Shown piece by piece: positions 50,232 through 58,118 of a stretch of 64,000 nucleotides of DNA (its first letter is position 1; each line of letters starts with the position of its first letter). The position numbers and the translations under genes were made by a program. The notes under the pieces were generated by a model. That model worked only from the letters and a program-made list of their open reading frames with translations, was not told the origin of the DNA and did no database searches. Origin of the DNA: Oscillospiraceae bacterium (lineage in GTDB: Bacteria; Bacillota; Clostridia; Oscillospirales; Ruminococcaceae); the NCBI GenBank assembly GCA_025757985.1, contig CP107210.1, positions 62,001 to 126,000 of the forward strand. The letters run 5' to 3'.

Positions 50232-50272
50232 AAAAAAACGACCGATGGCTTTTGCACCATCGGTCGTTTTTT
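50232..50272 (-). terminator. Terminator of the amino-acid ABC operon
   Basis: Stem AAAAACGACCGATGG / CCATCGGTCGTTTTT with an 8-base loop, just past the ATPase stop. Confidence 0.9.
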
Positions 50273-50278
50273 ATGCTG

Positions 50279-51019
50279 TTACGCCTGCCGGAACCGGCTC
50301 AGGAACTCAACGGTCTTGGGGTTCTGCGGGCGCTCAAAGATGTCGGCGGGGGTGCCCTCCTCACAGATGACGCCGTCCGCCATGTAGACTACATGGGTAG
50401 ATACATCGCGGGCAAAGGCCATCTCATGGGTGACGACAAGCATTGTCAGCCCCTCCTTGGCCAGCTGGCGCATGACGGCCAGCACCTCGCCCACCATCTG
50501 GGGGTCCAGCGCGGAGGTCGGCTCGTCAAACAGCAGTACCTCGGGCTGCATGGCCAGCGCGCGGGCAATCGCCACACGCTGCTTCTGCCCGCCGGAAAGC
50601 TGGCGCGGCTTGGCATGGATATAGGGCGCCATGCCGACCTTCTCCAGATTGTCCAGTGCGGTGCGCTCGGCGGCCTCCTTGTCCATGTGCAGCACATAGC
50701 GCAGACCCGCCGTGCAGTTGTCCAGCACCGTCATATTGTTGAAAAGGTTGAAGCTCTGGAACACCATGCCCACCTTGGCGCGGTAGGCGCACGGGTCGCT
50801 GCCCTTGGCCGTGATGTCGTTGCCGTGGAACAGCACCTTGCCGTTCGTGGGGGTCTCCAGCAGGTTGATGCAGCGCAGCAGGGTCGATTTGCCGCTGCCG
50901 GACGCACCGATGATGCAGGTGACATCGCCGGGGTTGACGGTGAAATCCACATCGCGCAGAACGACATGGGTGCCGAAGCTCTTGGAAAGGTGGCGTACCT
51001 CAATAACAGGCTCAGACAT
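50279..51019 (-). CDS. Polar amino-acid ABC transporter, ATP-binding protein
   Basis: 246 aa. Walker A IGASGSGKSTLLR near residue 37, Q loop MVFQSFNLFNNM, signature LSGGQKQRVAIARAL, Walker B VLLFDEPTSALDPQMVGEVL and H loop VVTHEMAFAR. The FNLFNNMTVLDN stretch is typical of the GlnQ/ArtP-type importers. It overlaps the permease stop by 8 bases, third gene of a binding protein-permease-ATPase operon. Confidence 0.96.
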   Translation of the reverse strand: MSEPVIEVRHLSKSFGTHVVLRDVDFTVNPGDVTCIIGASGSGKSTLLRCINLLETPTNGKVLFHGNDITAKGSDPCAYRAKVGMVFQSFNLFNNMTVLDNCTAGLRYVLHMDKEAAERTALDNLEKVGMAPYIHAKPRQLSGGQKQRVAIARALAMQPEVLLFDEPTSALDPQMVGEVLAVMRQLAKEGLTMLVVTHEMAFARDVSTHVVYMADGVICEEGTPADIFERPQNPKTVEFLSRFRQA

Positions 51020-51836
51020 GGGCTGCGCCTCCCTTCATATCCAGATTCTGGGACTCATGGTTCGGGTCCGGGGCGTTGTACATGCCGCTGGTGTAGGCCA
51101 GCGAGTCGGTCGTGTTCAGGTCATAGTTCTGCGGGCCGTCCAGCGCTTTCTCCCACAGGCGCAGCAGGTAGCTGGCGAACAGGGTCATCGTCAGGTAGAT
51201 GACCATGACGATGGCAGCGCTCTCAAAGTAGGTGTACAGCGCGCCGACCACGCTCTTGTGGACAAAGAACAAATCGGTGATCGAGATGACCGACAGCACC
51301 GAGGTGTCCTTGATGTTGATGATGAAGTTGTTGCCGATCTGCGGGATGATGTTGCGCAGCGCCTGCGGCAGAATGACATGGAGCATCGTCTGCCAGTGGT
51401 TCATGCCGATGGCCTTGGCACCCTCGGTCTGGCCCGGGTCAATGGACACGATGCCGCCGCGGACTGTCTCCGCCATATAGGCACCGGTGTTGATGGAAAC
51501 GATGAAGAAGCCTGCCTGCCACATGCCCATCTTGATGCCGAACACCTGCAAAAGACCGTAGTAGATGAACACGGCCTGCACGATCATCGGCGTACCGCGG
51601 AACAGTTCCACATAGCAGCGCAGGAAGATGTGCAGGATTTTCAGCAGCACACGCTTCCACGCCGGGTCGCGCTGCTTGTCGATGGGGATGGTCTGCAGTG
51701 CGCCGACCGCAAAGCCGATCAGGCAGCCGAAAAATGTGCCGACCAGCGCCAGCAGCAGGGTCGTGCCCGCGCCGCGCAGATACGAAAAGCCGTACTTCTG
51801 CAGCACTGTGGCACAGTTTGTGAAAAAGTCTTGCAT
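51012..51836 (-). CDS. Polar amino-acid ABC transporter, permease
   Basis: 274 aa, HisM/GlnP-like. An N-terminal helix (TTLLLALVGTFFGCLIGFAV) starts the membrane domain. The EAA loop that contacts the ATPase is GQTEGAKAIGMNHWQTMLHV ending in LPQALRNIIPQIGN. VELFRGTPMIVQAVFIYYG is characteristic of this class. A C-terminal soluble tail of about 40 residues is longer than usual. AAGGAGA lies before the ATG. Confidence 0.95.
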   Translation of the reverse strand: MQDFFTNCATVLQKYGFSYLRGAGTTLLLALVGTFFGCLIGFAVGALQTIPIDKQRDPAWKRVLLKILHIFLRCYVELFRGTPMIVQAVFIYYGLLQVFGIKMGMWQAGFFIVSINTGAYMAETVRGGIVSIDPGQTEGAKAIGMNHWQTMLHVILPQALRNIIPQIGNNFIINIKDTSVLSVISITDLFFVHKSVVGALYTYFESAAIVMVIYLTMTLFASYLLRLWEKALDGPQNYDLNTTDSLAYTSGMYNAPDPNHESQNLDMKGGAAHV

Positions 51837-51916
51837 GAAATTCTCCTTTGTGATTTCTTCACTTTACCAACACCGAAGCCCCTGCCGCACAAAACGGCAG
51901 GGGCAGGCGGGCAAAA

Positions 51917-52822
51917 TTACTCGCTCAGGGGCTGAACGCTGATGGCGTCGTCCATCATGGCGTTGTAATCATCAGCGGTCATTGTGGACAGGACCTCGTT
52001 GATGGCACTCTGCAGGGCGGTGTTGCCCTTCTTCATCGAGATGCCGATGTTGATGTCCTCCTCGCTGACCTTGAAGTCATTGTCGCCGCCGCCGAAATCC
52101 AGCAGCGTGAAGTCGGGGTAGGCGACCAGCGCGGCCTGCGCGGTGGGGCGGTCGGTGACAACGATGTCGCAGGCACCGCTGTTCAGGGCCACCAGCATGG
52201 CGGGCGCGGTCTCCTGCGCGGGCAGGATGTTGGCGTTCTCGATCTGGGGCAGGCAGGTGTCATACCAGATGGTGCCCAGCTGGCTGGTAGCGGTCGCACC
52301 GGCCAGATCGGCCACGCTCGCCGCATTGGCGTAGGCGCTGTCCTTCTTCGTCAGGGTGACGATCGAGGCGTAGTAGTAAGGGTTGCTGAAATCGACCTGT
52401 GCAGCGCGCTCAGCCGTGATGGACTGACCAGCGATGACGCAGTCCACATCGCCGCTCATGACGGCGGGAATCAGGCTGTCCCAGTCCAGCTTGACGATCT
52501 GGACCTGCTGGCCCAGTGCCTCGCCGATCTTCTTGGCCATCATGACATCGTAGCCGTAGGCGTAGTCGCTGGAGCCGCGAATCGCAACGGCACCGTTGGA
52601 ATCGTCGCTTTGGGTCCAGTTGTAGGGGGCGTAAGCGCACTCCATCGCAACGGTCAGGGTGGTGGGGTCGCCGTCGCCGTCCGGGGCACCGGCAGCATCC
52701 GCAGTGGCCGCAGTGCTCTCAGCAGCAGGGGCGGCGGAGGTGTCGGCGCTGGAGCCGCAGGCGGTCAGACCGGCGGCCAGCACAGCGGCCATGGTCAGGG
52801 CAAGCATTTTCTTGAGCTTCAT
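51917..52822 (-). CDS. Amino-acid ABC transporter, substrate-binding lipoprotein
   Basis: 301 aa. Signal peptide KKMLALTMAAVLAAGLTACG with the lipobox Cys near residue 20. The SBP type 3 fold has TVAMECAYAPYNWTQ near the start, YGYDVMMAKKIGEALGQQVQ, LIPAVMSGDVDCVIAGQSIT and ERAAQVDFSNPYY. It binds a polar amino acid, specificity not evident. The start at 52820-52822 follows AAGGAGA; an upstream in-frame ATG lies in the leader without a site. First gene of the operon, behind a leader with a terminator. Confidence 0.95.
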   Translation of the reverse strand: MKLKKMLALTMAAVLAAGLTACGSSADTSAAPAAESTAATADAAGAPDGDGDPTTLTVAMECAYAPYNWTQSDDSNGAVAIRGSSDYAYGYDVMMAKKIGEALGQQVQIVKLDWDSLIPAVMSGDVDCVIAGQSITAERAAQVDFSNPYYYASIVTLTKKDSAYANAASVADLAGATATSQLGTIWYDTCLPQIENANILPAQETAPAMLVALNSGACDIVVTDRPTAQAALVAYPDFTLLDFGGGDNDFKVSEEDINIGISMKKGNTALQSAINEVLSTMTADDYNAMMDDAISVQPLSE

Positions 52823-52868
52823 CTTGAACTCTCCTTTACCTTTATAAGTGTTTCCCTCATATTCATGC

Positions 52869-52993
52869 AAAAAGCCCCGGCGTCCTGATTGCGGATACCG
52901 GAGCTTGAAGCATGATTTTGCCGGATAGCGCAGCGTGCGGCCGCGCCCTTGCGGCTATGTATAAATATTACTCTATAGGAGCCGGTTTGTCAA
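52869..52993 (-). promoter_or_regulatory. Promoter and attenuator-like leader of the amino-acid ABC operon
   Basis: On the minus strand: -35 TTGACA (52988-52993), 17 bases, -10 TAATAT (52965-52970). About 55 bases later comes AGCTCCGG ... CCGGGGCT followed by TTTTTG (52869-52907), an intrinsic terminator before the first gene. A 16-codon frame starting ATG CTT CAA spans it but has no ribosome site. No known riboswitch was recognised. Confidence 0.6.
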
Positions 52994-53006
52994 GTGCCGA
53001 TTACAC

Positions 53007-54737
53007 TCAAACAGTGGCTTTTGCTTCGGGCGCATCGCAGGTGGTGTAGCTCTTGACGCTGTGGAACACGATGTTCAGGCCCAGCACGATCAGCAGCACC
53101 GCAAGGATCAGCTGCAGGCCGTTGGCGATAAAGACAGCGCCCCATGTGGTCTCACCGGCAGGGATGGCGGTGGACGCAGCGGCGGAGATAGCCTTGACCA
53201 TCGCAATCAGGCGCTGCACCAGTGCGGTGAAGGTGACGCAGAGCATGATGACCAGCGGCGGGAAGAGCATCTTGTTGTTGCGGCCCGTGACCTTGAGGAA
53301 GACGCACAGGGTAGCCAGAACCAGCGCACTGAGCAGCTGGTTGGCGGAGCCGAACAGCGGCCAGATGTTGGCATAGCCGATCTGAGTCAGGATAAAGCCG
53401 AACACCAGCGTGATGAAGGTGGAGAAGTAGACATTGCAGCACAGCTTGCGCCAGCCCTCTGCATGCTCCATATCATCGACACTGAACAGCTCCTGAAAGC
53501 TCATGCGGCCGATGCGGGCCACGGCGTCCAGACTGGTCAGTGCCAGCGCGGAAACGCACATCGTCATAAAGACAGTGGCAATCGAAACGGGCACGCCGAA
53601 CATCTCAAAGAAACCGGCAACGCCGCGGCTGAAGATCTGGAACGGGGTACCGGTGGCGGGGGTGCCGTCTGCAGCGGCGGCAGCACCGGCAACACACAGG
53701 GCGAGGACAGCCAGCAGGCTCTCAAGAACCATGGCGCCGTAGCCGACCTTGAGCATATCCTTCTCATTCTCAACGGTCTTGGAGGAGGTGCCGGAGGAAA
53801 CCAGGCTGTGGAAGCCGGAAACAGCACCGCAGGCAACCGTGACAAAGAGGATGGGGAACATGGTGCCCAGTTTGGCATTGTTGAAGCCGGTAAAGACGGG
53901 CAGGTTCATCGTGGGGTGGGCAACCAGCAGGCCGATGACAGCACCGGCGATCATTGCGCCGAACATAAAAGTGGTCATATAGTCGCGGGGCTGCTTGAGC
54001 ATCCACATCGGCAGAACCGCGGCAAAGAAGATGTAAACGAAGGTGATATAGCTCCATGCGGCCTTGCCGAACACCAGCGGGCAGTTCATGCCGATGGCAA
54101 AGGACAGGACGATAAAGACGATGCCGATGACGGCCTCGCGCCAGCCGGAGAAGTTGAACTTCTTCTGGATGAAACCGAACACAACGGCGAACACCATGAA
54201 CATGATGGAGACCATGCCGGCCGCACCGTTGGTGAAGGCGGCCTCGACCTGTGCGCCGTCAGCGTCAAAGGCGTTGAAGGTGCCGGCAACCATGTCTGCA
54301 AAGGCAGCAATGACGATGCCGCAGAACAGCCAGCAGAACAGCAGGAACAGCTTGCGGCCGGTCTTGCCGATGTACTTCTCGATCAGCAGCCCCATGGATT
54401 TGCCGTCGTTCTTGACGGAAGCATACAGAGCGCCGAAGTCAGTGACAGCGCCGAAGAAGACGCCGCCGATCAGCACCCAGAGCAGCACAGGCAGCCAGCC
54501 GAAGGCCGCAGCCTGAATGGCACCGGTAACAGGGCCGGCACCGGCAATGGAGGAGAACTGGTGTGCAAACACCGTCCAGCCGTTGGTGGGAACATAATCC
54601 TTGCCATCCTCCAGCCGCACAGCAGGAGTCTTGGCGTCGGGGTCAACACCCCAGGTCTTGGCGAGCCAACGACCGTATCCGGCGTACGCACATACCAGAA
54701 CGACCGCGGCAATCAGAACGATTACAAGCGTATTCAT
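53007..54737 (-). CDS. cstA: CstA-family carbon starvation protein
   Basis: 576 aa with about 16 membrane helices. The family motifs TNGWTVFAHQFSSIAGAGPV (shown in part), GVFFGAVTDFGALYASVKND and FHSLVSSGTSSKTVENEKDM are present. CstA proteins take up peptides or pyruvate when carbon is short. Shorter than E. coli CstA (701) but normal for Clostridia. GAAAGAGGGA is the likely ribosome site. Single gene with its own promoter. Confidence 0.95.
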   Translation of the reverse strand: MNTLVIVLIAAVVLVCAYAGYGRWLAKTWGVDPDAKTPAVRLEDGKDYVPTNGWTVFAHQFSSIAGAGPVTGAIQAAAFGWLPVLLWVLIGGVFFGAVTDFGALYASVKNDGKSMGLLIEKYIGKTGRKLFLLFCWLFCGIVIAAFADMVAGTFNAFDADGAQVEAAFTNGAAGMVSIMFMVFAVVFGFIQKKFNFSGWREAVIGIVFIVLSFAIGMNCPLVFGKAAWSYITFVYIFFAAVLPMWMLKQPRDYMTTFMFGAMIAGAVIGLLVAHPTMNLPVFTGFNNAKLGTMFPILFVTVACGAVSGFHSLVSSGTSSKTVENEKDMLKVGYGAMVLESLLAVLALCVAGAAAAADGTPATGTPFQIFSRGVAGFFEMFGVPVSIATVFMTMCVSALALTSLDAVARIGRMSFQELFSVDDMEHAEGWRKLCCNVYFSTFITLVFGFILTQIGYANIWPLFGSANQLLSALVLATLCVFLKVTGRNNKMLFPPLVIMLCVTFTALVQRLIAMVKAISAAASTAIPAGETTWGAVFIANGLQLILAVLLIVLGLNIVFHSVKSYTTCDAPEAKATV

Positions 54738-54787
54738 TTGAATGAATCCCTCTTTCCTAATAGATTTTACAATCGCTTGTGCACTTT

Positions 54788-54816
54788 ACTTTACTGCGAT
54801 GTTCTTTGTTTGTCAA
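54788..54816 (-). promoter_or_regulatory. Promoter of cstA
   Basis: On the minus strand: -35 TTGACA (54811-54816), 17 bases, -10 TAAAGT (54788-54793). Confidence 0.7.
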
Positions 54817-54989
54817 CACATTGTTCACAAAATAGCAATATGCTGATTTTCGGTGCAAAATGTAGAAAATTTGTGGTTTGTTTTGTCTGCTTTGCTGCGT
54901 TGACAAAGGGAGAAGGAGGGGATAGTATAGGGGTAGAAACGGATGAAACATTTCCATGCTCGTGAAGCGGCAAACTGACAGGGAGCGCC

Positions 54990-55076
54990 GTAGGGGCGGA
55001 TTCCATATCCGCCCGTGGCCGTGCGCGGCGGGGAAAACCTCCCGAGCGCACAGGAAATGCGCCCTGCGGGCTGCCG
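54990..55076. repeat. Palindromic repeat, family B
   Basis: GTAGGGGCGGATTCCATATC followed by a degenerate inverse with GGAAATGCGCCCTGCGG. It lies between cstA and the GH13 gene; otherwise 54817-55116 holds only the GH13 leader. Confidence 0.7.
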
Positions 55077-55116
55077 TGGATATTCTATCTGTCTATTATA
55101 GTAAAGGAGACATCTC

Positions 55117-56685
55117 ATGAAACAGTGGCTGAAAGACGCAGTGTTCTATGAAATCTACCCCCAGAGCTTCTACGATACCAACGGCGATGGCATCGGTGAT
55201 TTGCAAGGCATTATTGCCAAGCTCGACTATATCAGGGACCTGGGCTGCAATGCCCTCTGGATCAACCCCTGCTTTGATTCGCCGTTCAAGGATGCGGGCT
55301 ATGATGTGCGCGACTACAAAAAGATCGCCCCGCGCTACGGCACGAACGAGGACGCCGCCGCGCTGTTCAGGGCCGCGCATGAGAAGGGCATCCGTGTGCT
55401 GTTCGACCTGGTGCCCGGCCACACGAGCGAAGAGCACCCGTGGTTCAAGGCCAGCTGCAAGCCCGGGCACAACGAATACTCGGACCGCTTTATCTGGACG
55501 GATTCCTGCTTTGCCTCCGGCGACGGTATGCCGTTCATCGGCGGCGAGACCGAACGCAACGGCACGTATATCCTGAACTTCTTCAAGTGCCAGCCCGCGC
55601 TGAACTACGGCTATGGAAAGATCAACCAGAAGTGGCAGAAGCCCACCAACGACCCCGCCTGCGTGGCAACGGTGGAGGCCATGAAGGACGTCATGCGATT
55701 CTGGCTGGACATGGGCTGCGACGGCTTCCGCGTCGATATGGCGTCGAGCCTTGTAAAGAATGACACTAAGAACAAAAAGTACACCTGCAAAATCTGGCGC
55801 AATATCCGGGATATGCTGGATGTCGAGTACCCCGAGGCCGCGCTCATCGCCGAGTGGAACGGCCCGCGCATGTCGCTGAAAAACGGCTTTGATATGGACT
55901 TTTATCTCAATTGGCAGGGCAACGGCTACAACTGGCTCATGCGCAACTATGACGGTGCGATGGACTCGAACCCGCACAACATCGGCAAGGCGTACTTCTG
56001 CAAGAACTCCGGCACCGGCATTGACAAATTCCTGGACGAGTATCTGCCGGCCTACAAGGCCACCCACAAGGATGGTCTGTGGTGCTTCATCACCTGCAAC
56101 CATGACACGATCCGCCCCTCGGCGGGCCTGACGACTGACGAGCTGCGGCTGGCCTACGCGACAATTTTCACGCTGCCCGGTGCGCCGTTCGTCTACTACG
56201 GTGACGAGATCGGTATGCGCTATCTGCCGCTGCCCACCAAGGAGGGCGGCTACTTCCGCACGGGCTCCCGCACGCCGATGCAGTGGGACGACACGGCCAA
56301 CCACGGCTTCTCCACCGCCGACGCACAGGATATCTATCTGCCTGTGGACACTGCCGCCGATGCGCCCACCGTGGCCGCTCAGGCGGACGACCCCGACAGC
56401 CTGCTGAACAGCGTGAAGTCGCTGCTGGCTTTCCGTCATGCACACGCTGACCTGAACGCAGACGCGCCGTTCAAGGTGCTGTACGCACCCAAGGCGAAGG
56501 GCGACTACCGCCCGTTCGTCTGGCAGCGCGGCGATCTGATCTGCGCCGTCAACCCGGCGGGTGTCTCCATCGAGCTGCCGCTGGAGCTGGCCGAGGATCT
56601 GAAAATTCAGTACACGATCGGCAAGGCGGAAATCGTCAACGACACGCTGTCCCTGGGCGCACAGAGCTTTGCTATTTTGGGATAA
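55117..56685 (+). CDS. GH13 alpha-glucosidase-like enzyme
   Basis: 522 aa. (beta/alpha)8 barrel opening WLKDAVFYEIYPQSFYDTNG. The four conserved regions include DLVPGHTSEEH, GFRVDMASS (nucleophile Asp), ALIAEWNGP (acid/base Glu) and FITCNHDTIRP (third Asp, after NHD). A smaller C-terminal beta domain follows. No signal peptide, so it acts in the cytoplasm on imported maltose, isomaltose or similar. Closest in plan to alpha-1,4 or 1,6-glucosidases and trehalose-forming enzymes; which one is open. AAAGGAGA lies 6 bases before the ATG. Confidence 0.9.
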   Translation: MKQWLKDAVFYEIYPQSFYDTNGDGIGDLQGIIAKLDYIRDLGCNALWINPCFDSPFKDAGYDVRDYKKIAPRYGTNEDAAALFRAAHEKGIRVLFDLVPGHTSEEHPWFKASCKPGHNEYSDRFIWTDSCFASGDGMPFIGGETERNGTYILNFFKCQPALNYGYGKINQKWQKPTNDPACVATVEAMKDVMRFWLDMGCDGFRVDMASSLVKNDTKNKKYTCKIWRNIRDMLDVEYPEAALIAEWNGPRMSLKNGFDMDFYLNWQGNGYNWLMRNYDGAMDSNPHNIGKAYFCKNSGTGIDKFLDEYLPAYKATHKDGLWCFITCNHDTIRPSAGLTTDELRLAYATIFTLPGAPFVYYGDEIGMRYLPLPTKEGGYFRTGSRTPMQWDDTANHGFSTADAQDIYLPVDTAADAPTVAAQADDPDSLLNSVKSLLAFRHAHADLNADAPFKVLYAPKAKGDYRPFVWQRGDLICAVNPAGVSIELPLELAEDLKIQYTIGKAEIVNDTLSLGAQSFAILG

Positions 56686-56714
56686 GGCTGAAAGACGCCG
56701 CTTCTGACGGATAC

Positions 56715-56758
56715 AAAAAATCGCAGCCCCGATTTCATCATCGGGACTGCGATTTTTA
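56715..56758. terminator. Bidirectional terminator between the GH13 and nitroreductase genes
   Basis: Stem AAAAATCGCAG..CCCGAT / ATCGGG..CTGCGATTTTT with a 6-base loop. Confidence 0.9.
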
Positions 56759-56761
56759 CTT

Positions 56762-57337
56762 TTACATCGTTTTCAGCAGCACCTCGGCCATGCTGCGCTT
56801 CGGCACGCAGTAGTCACGGTTTTCGTCCAGATAATATTTCACGCTGCTGTCCTGCATCGTTACCACGCGGCTTTTGTGGGCGGGGTATCCCAGCGCCACC
56901 ATATAGCACAGGCGCAGCCCCTCGGGCAGGGCCAGCAGCTCGGTCAGCGCCGGGCGGTCGATGGCCCCCATGATGCAGCTGCCCACGCCGTGGGCCCAGG
57001 CAGCGGCGGTCAGGCTGCCCAGTGCCAGCCCTACATCCACATCGCTGCAGCCCGGCAGGCGGGTGTCCTGCAAAACGGCGATGAAGGCAGTCGGCTGCTC
57101 ATCGGGCTTCGGCACGCCCTGTTCGGGCGGCAGGTAGGCGGCCCAATGGACCAGCGGCTGCACGGCGGACACGGCGCGGGCGCTCTGCACAAGGATATAC
57201 CGCACAGTCTGGCGGTTGGCACCACAGCTTGCCAGCCGGGCGGCATCAATGGCCTCGGTCAGGATCTCCGGTGCAATGGGGCGTTGGTCAAAGCGGCGGT
57301 AGGTGCGGCGGGTGCGCAAAAATTCCATCATATCCAT
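56762..57337 (-). CDS. Nitroreductase-family FMN oxidoreductase
   Basis: 191 aa. N-terminal FLRTRRTYRRFDQRPIAPEIL with the FMN-contacting Arg cluster, SCGANRQTVRYILV, and LGSLTAAAWAHGVGSCIMGA near the middle. These enzymes use NAD(P)H to reduce nitro compounds, quinones or flavins. AAGGAAG lies before the ATG. Single gene; convergent with GH13. Confidence 0.92.
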   Translation of the reverse strand: MDMMEFLRTRRTYRRFDQRPIAPEILTEAIDAARLASCGANRQTVRYILVQSARAVSAVQPLVHWAAYLPPEQGVPKPDEQPTAFIAVLQDTRLPGCSDVDVGLALGSLTAAAWAHGVGSCIMGAIDRPALTELLALPEGLRLCYMVALGYPAHKSRVVTMQDSSVKYYLDENRDYCVPKRSMAEVLLKTM

Positions 57338-57425
57338 TTCAGAGCACTTCCTTACTTTATAAAGGCCCGGCAGCGGGCAGAGTTCTGCCTACAGTATACA
57401 ACCGCGGCTGCCGCAGTGCAATGCC

Positions 57426-58115
57426 TTATTTGTCAATGACGGTTGCCGTGCGGCCGATACCCACCGTGGCACCGGCGATCTTTTTCCATGTTGCACAGCC
57501 GCAGATGCCGTCCGCCCGCAGACCGAACCGCCGCTGGCAGGCCTTCAGTGCGCTTTCTGTCGCATGGCCGAAGATGCCGTCCAGCGTGTTGGTCGAATAG
57601 CCCAGTGCGTTCAGGGCATCCTGCAGGATCAGTACATAGGTGCTGCGGCTTCCGCGCCGCAAAGTGGGGTAACCGGCCGTGGTGCCCGCGCAGGCGGGCT
57701 TGCCGTACCGCCGGTCAAAGTGTACCCAGGTCGGCGTCATCGATGTAGGCTCCACATAGCCCCACGCTCCGCTGCGAACAGCGGCCCGGTAGATCTTGCG
57801 GCGCTCGGCGGCGGTGCTGCGCTGCCCGACATCAAAGGCGACACCCGCGTAGTGCTGGCTGGTGGTGCCGTGGCCGCCCTCCCAGATCCGCTTGAAGGCG
57901 TACCCCACCGGAATGCCGCTGCCGTAGGTACGGCGTGTCAGGTTCCATGCCTCCATGGCAGCGGTGGTGGTCCACAGCACATTGGATTTGCTTGAGCCGC
58001 GGAATTCCCGCACCCGCAGGGTCGTGCCGGTGCTGTAGGGCATCGGGTCGTTTTCGCTCAAATTGTAGCGGAAGAACTTGTTATCGTAGGAATCATAGAT
58101 GTAAACTCTTGCCAT
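57426..58115 (-). CDS. M15-like D,D-peptidase with peptidoglycan-binding domain
   Basis: 229 aa. The zinc-site pattern of M15 peptidases is visible: TSQHYAGVAFDVG (His and Asp ligands) and PTWVHFDRRYG (second His). A C-terminal PG_binding_1 domain follows (LRRGSRSTYVLILQDALNAL, YSTNTLDGIFGHATESALKA, FGLRADGICGCATW). No signal peptide is seen, so it may act inside or leave by another route. AAGGAGG lies before the ATG. It is directly downstream of the six-repeat protein; spacing 3 bases. Confidence 0.85.
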   Translation of the reverse strand: MARVYIYDSYDNKFFRYNLSENDPMPYSTGTTLRVREFRGSSKSNVLWTTTAAMEAWNLTRRTYGSGIPVGYAFKRIWEGGHGTTSQHYAGVAFDVGQRSTAAERRKIYRAAVRSGAWGYVEPTSMTPTWVHFDRRYGKPACAGTTAGYPTLRRGSRSTYVLILQDALNALGYSTNTLDGIFGHATESALKACQRRFGLRADGICGCATWKKIAGATVGIGRTATVIDK

Positions 58116-58118
58116 GGC

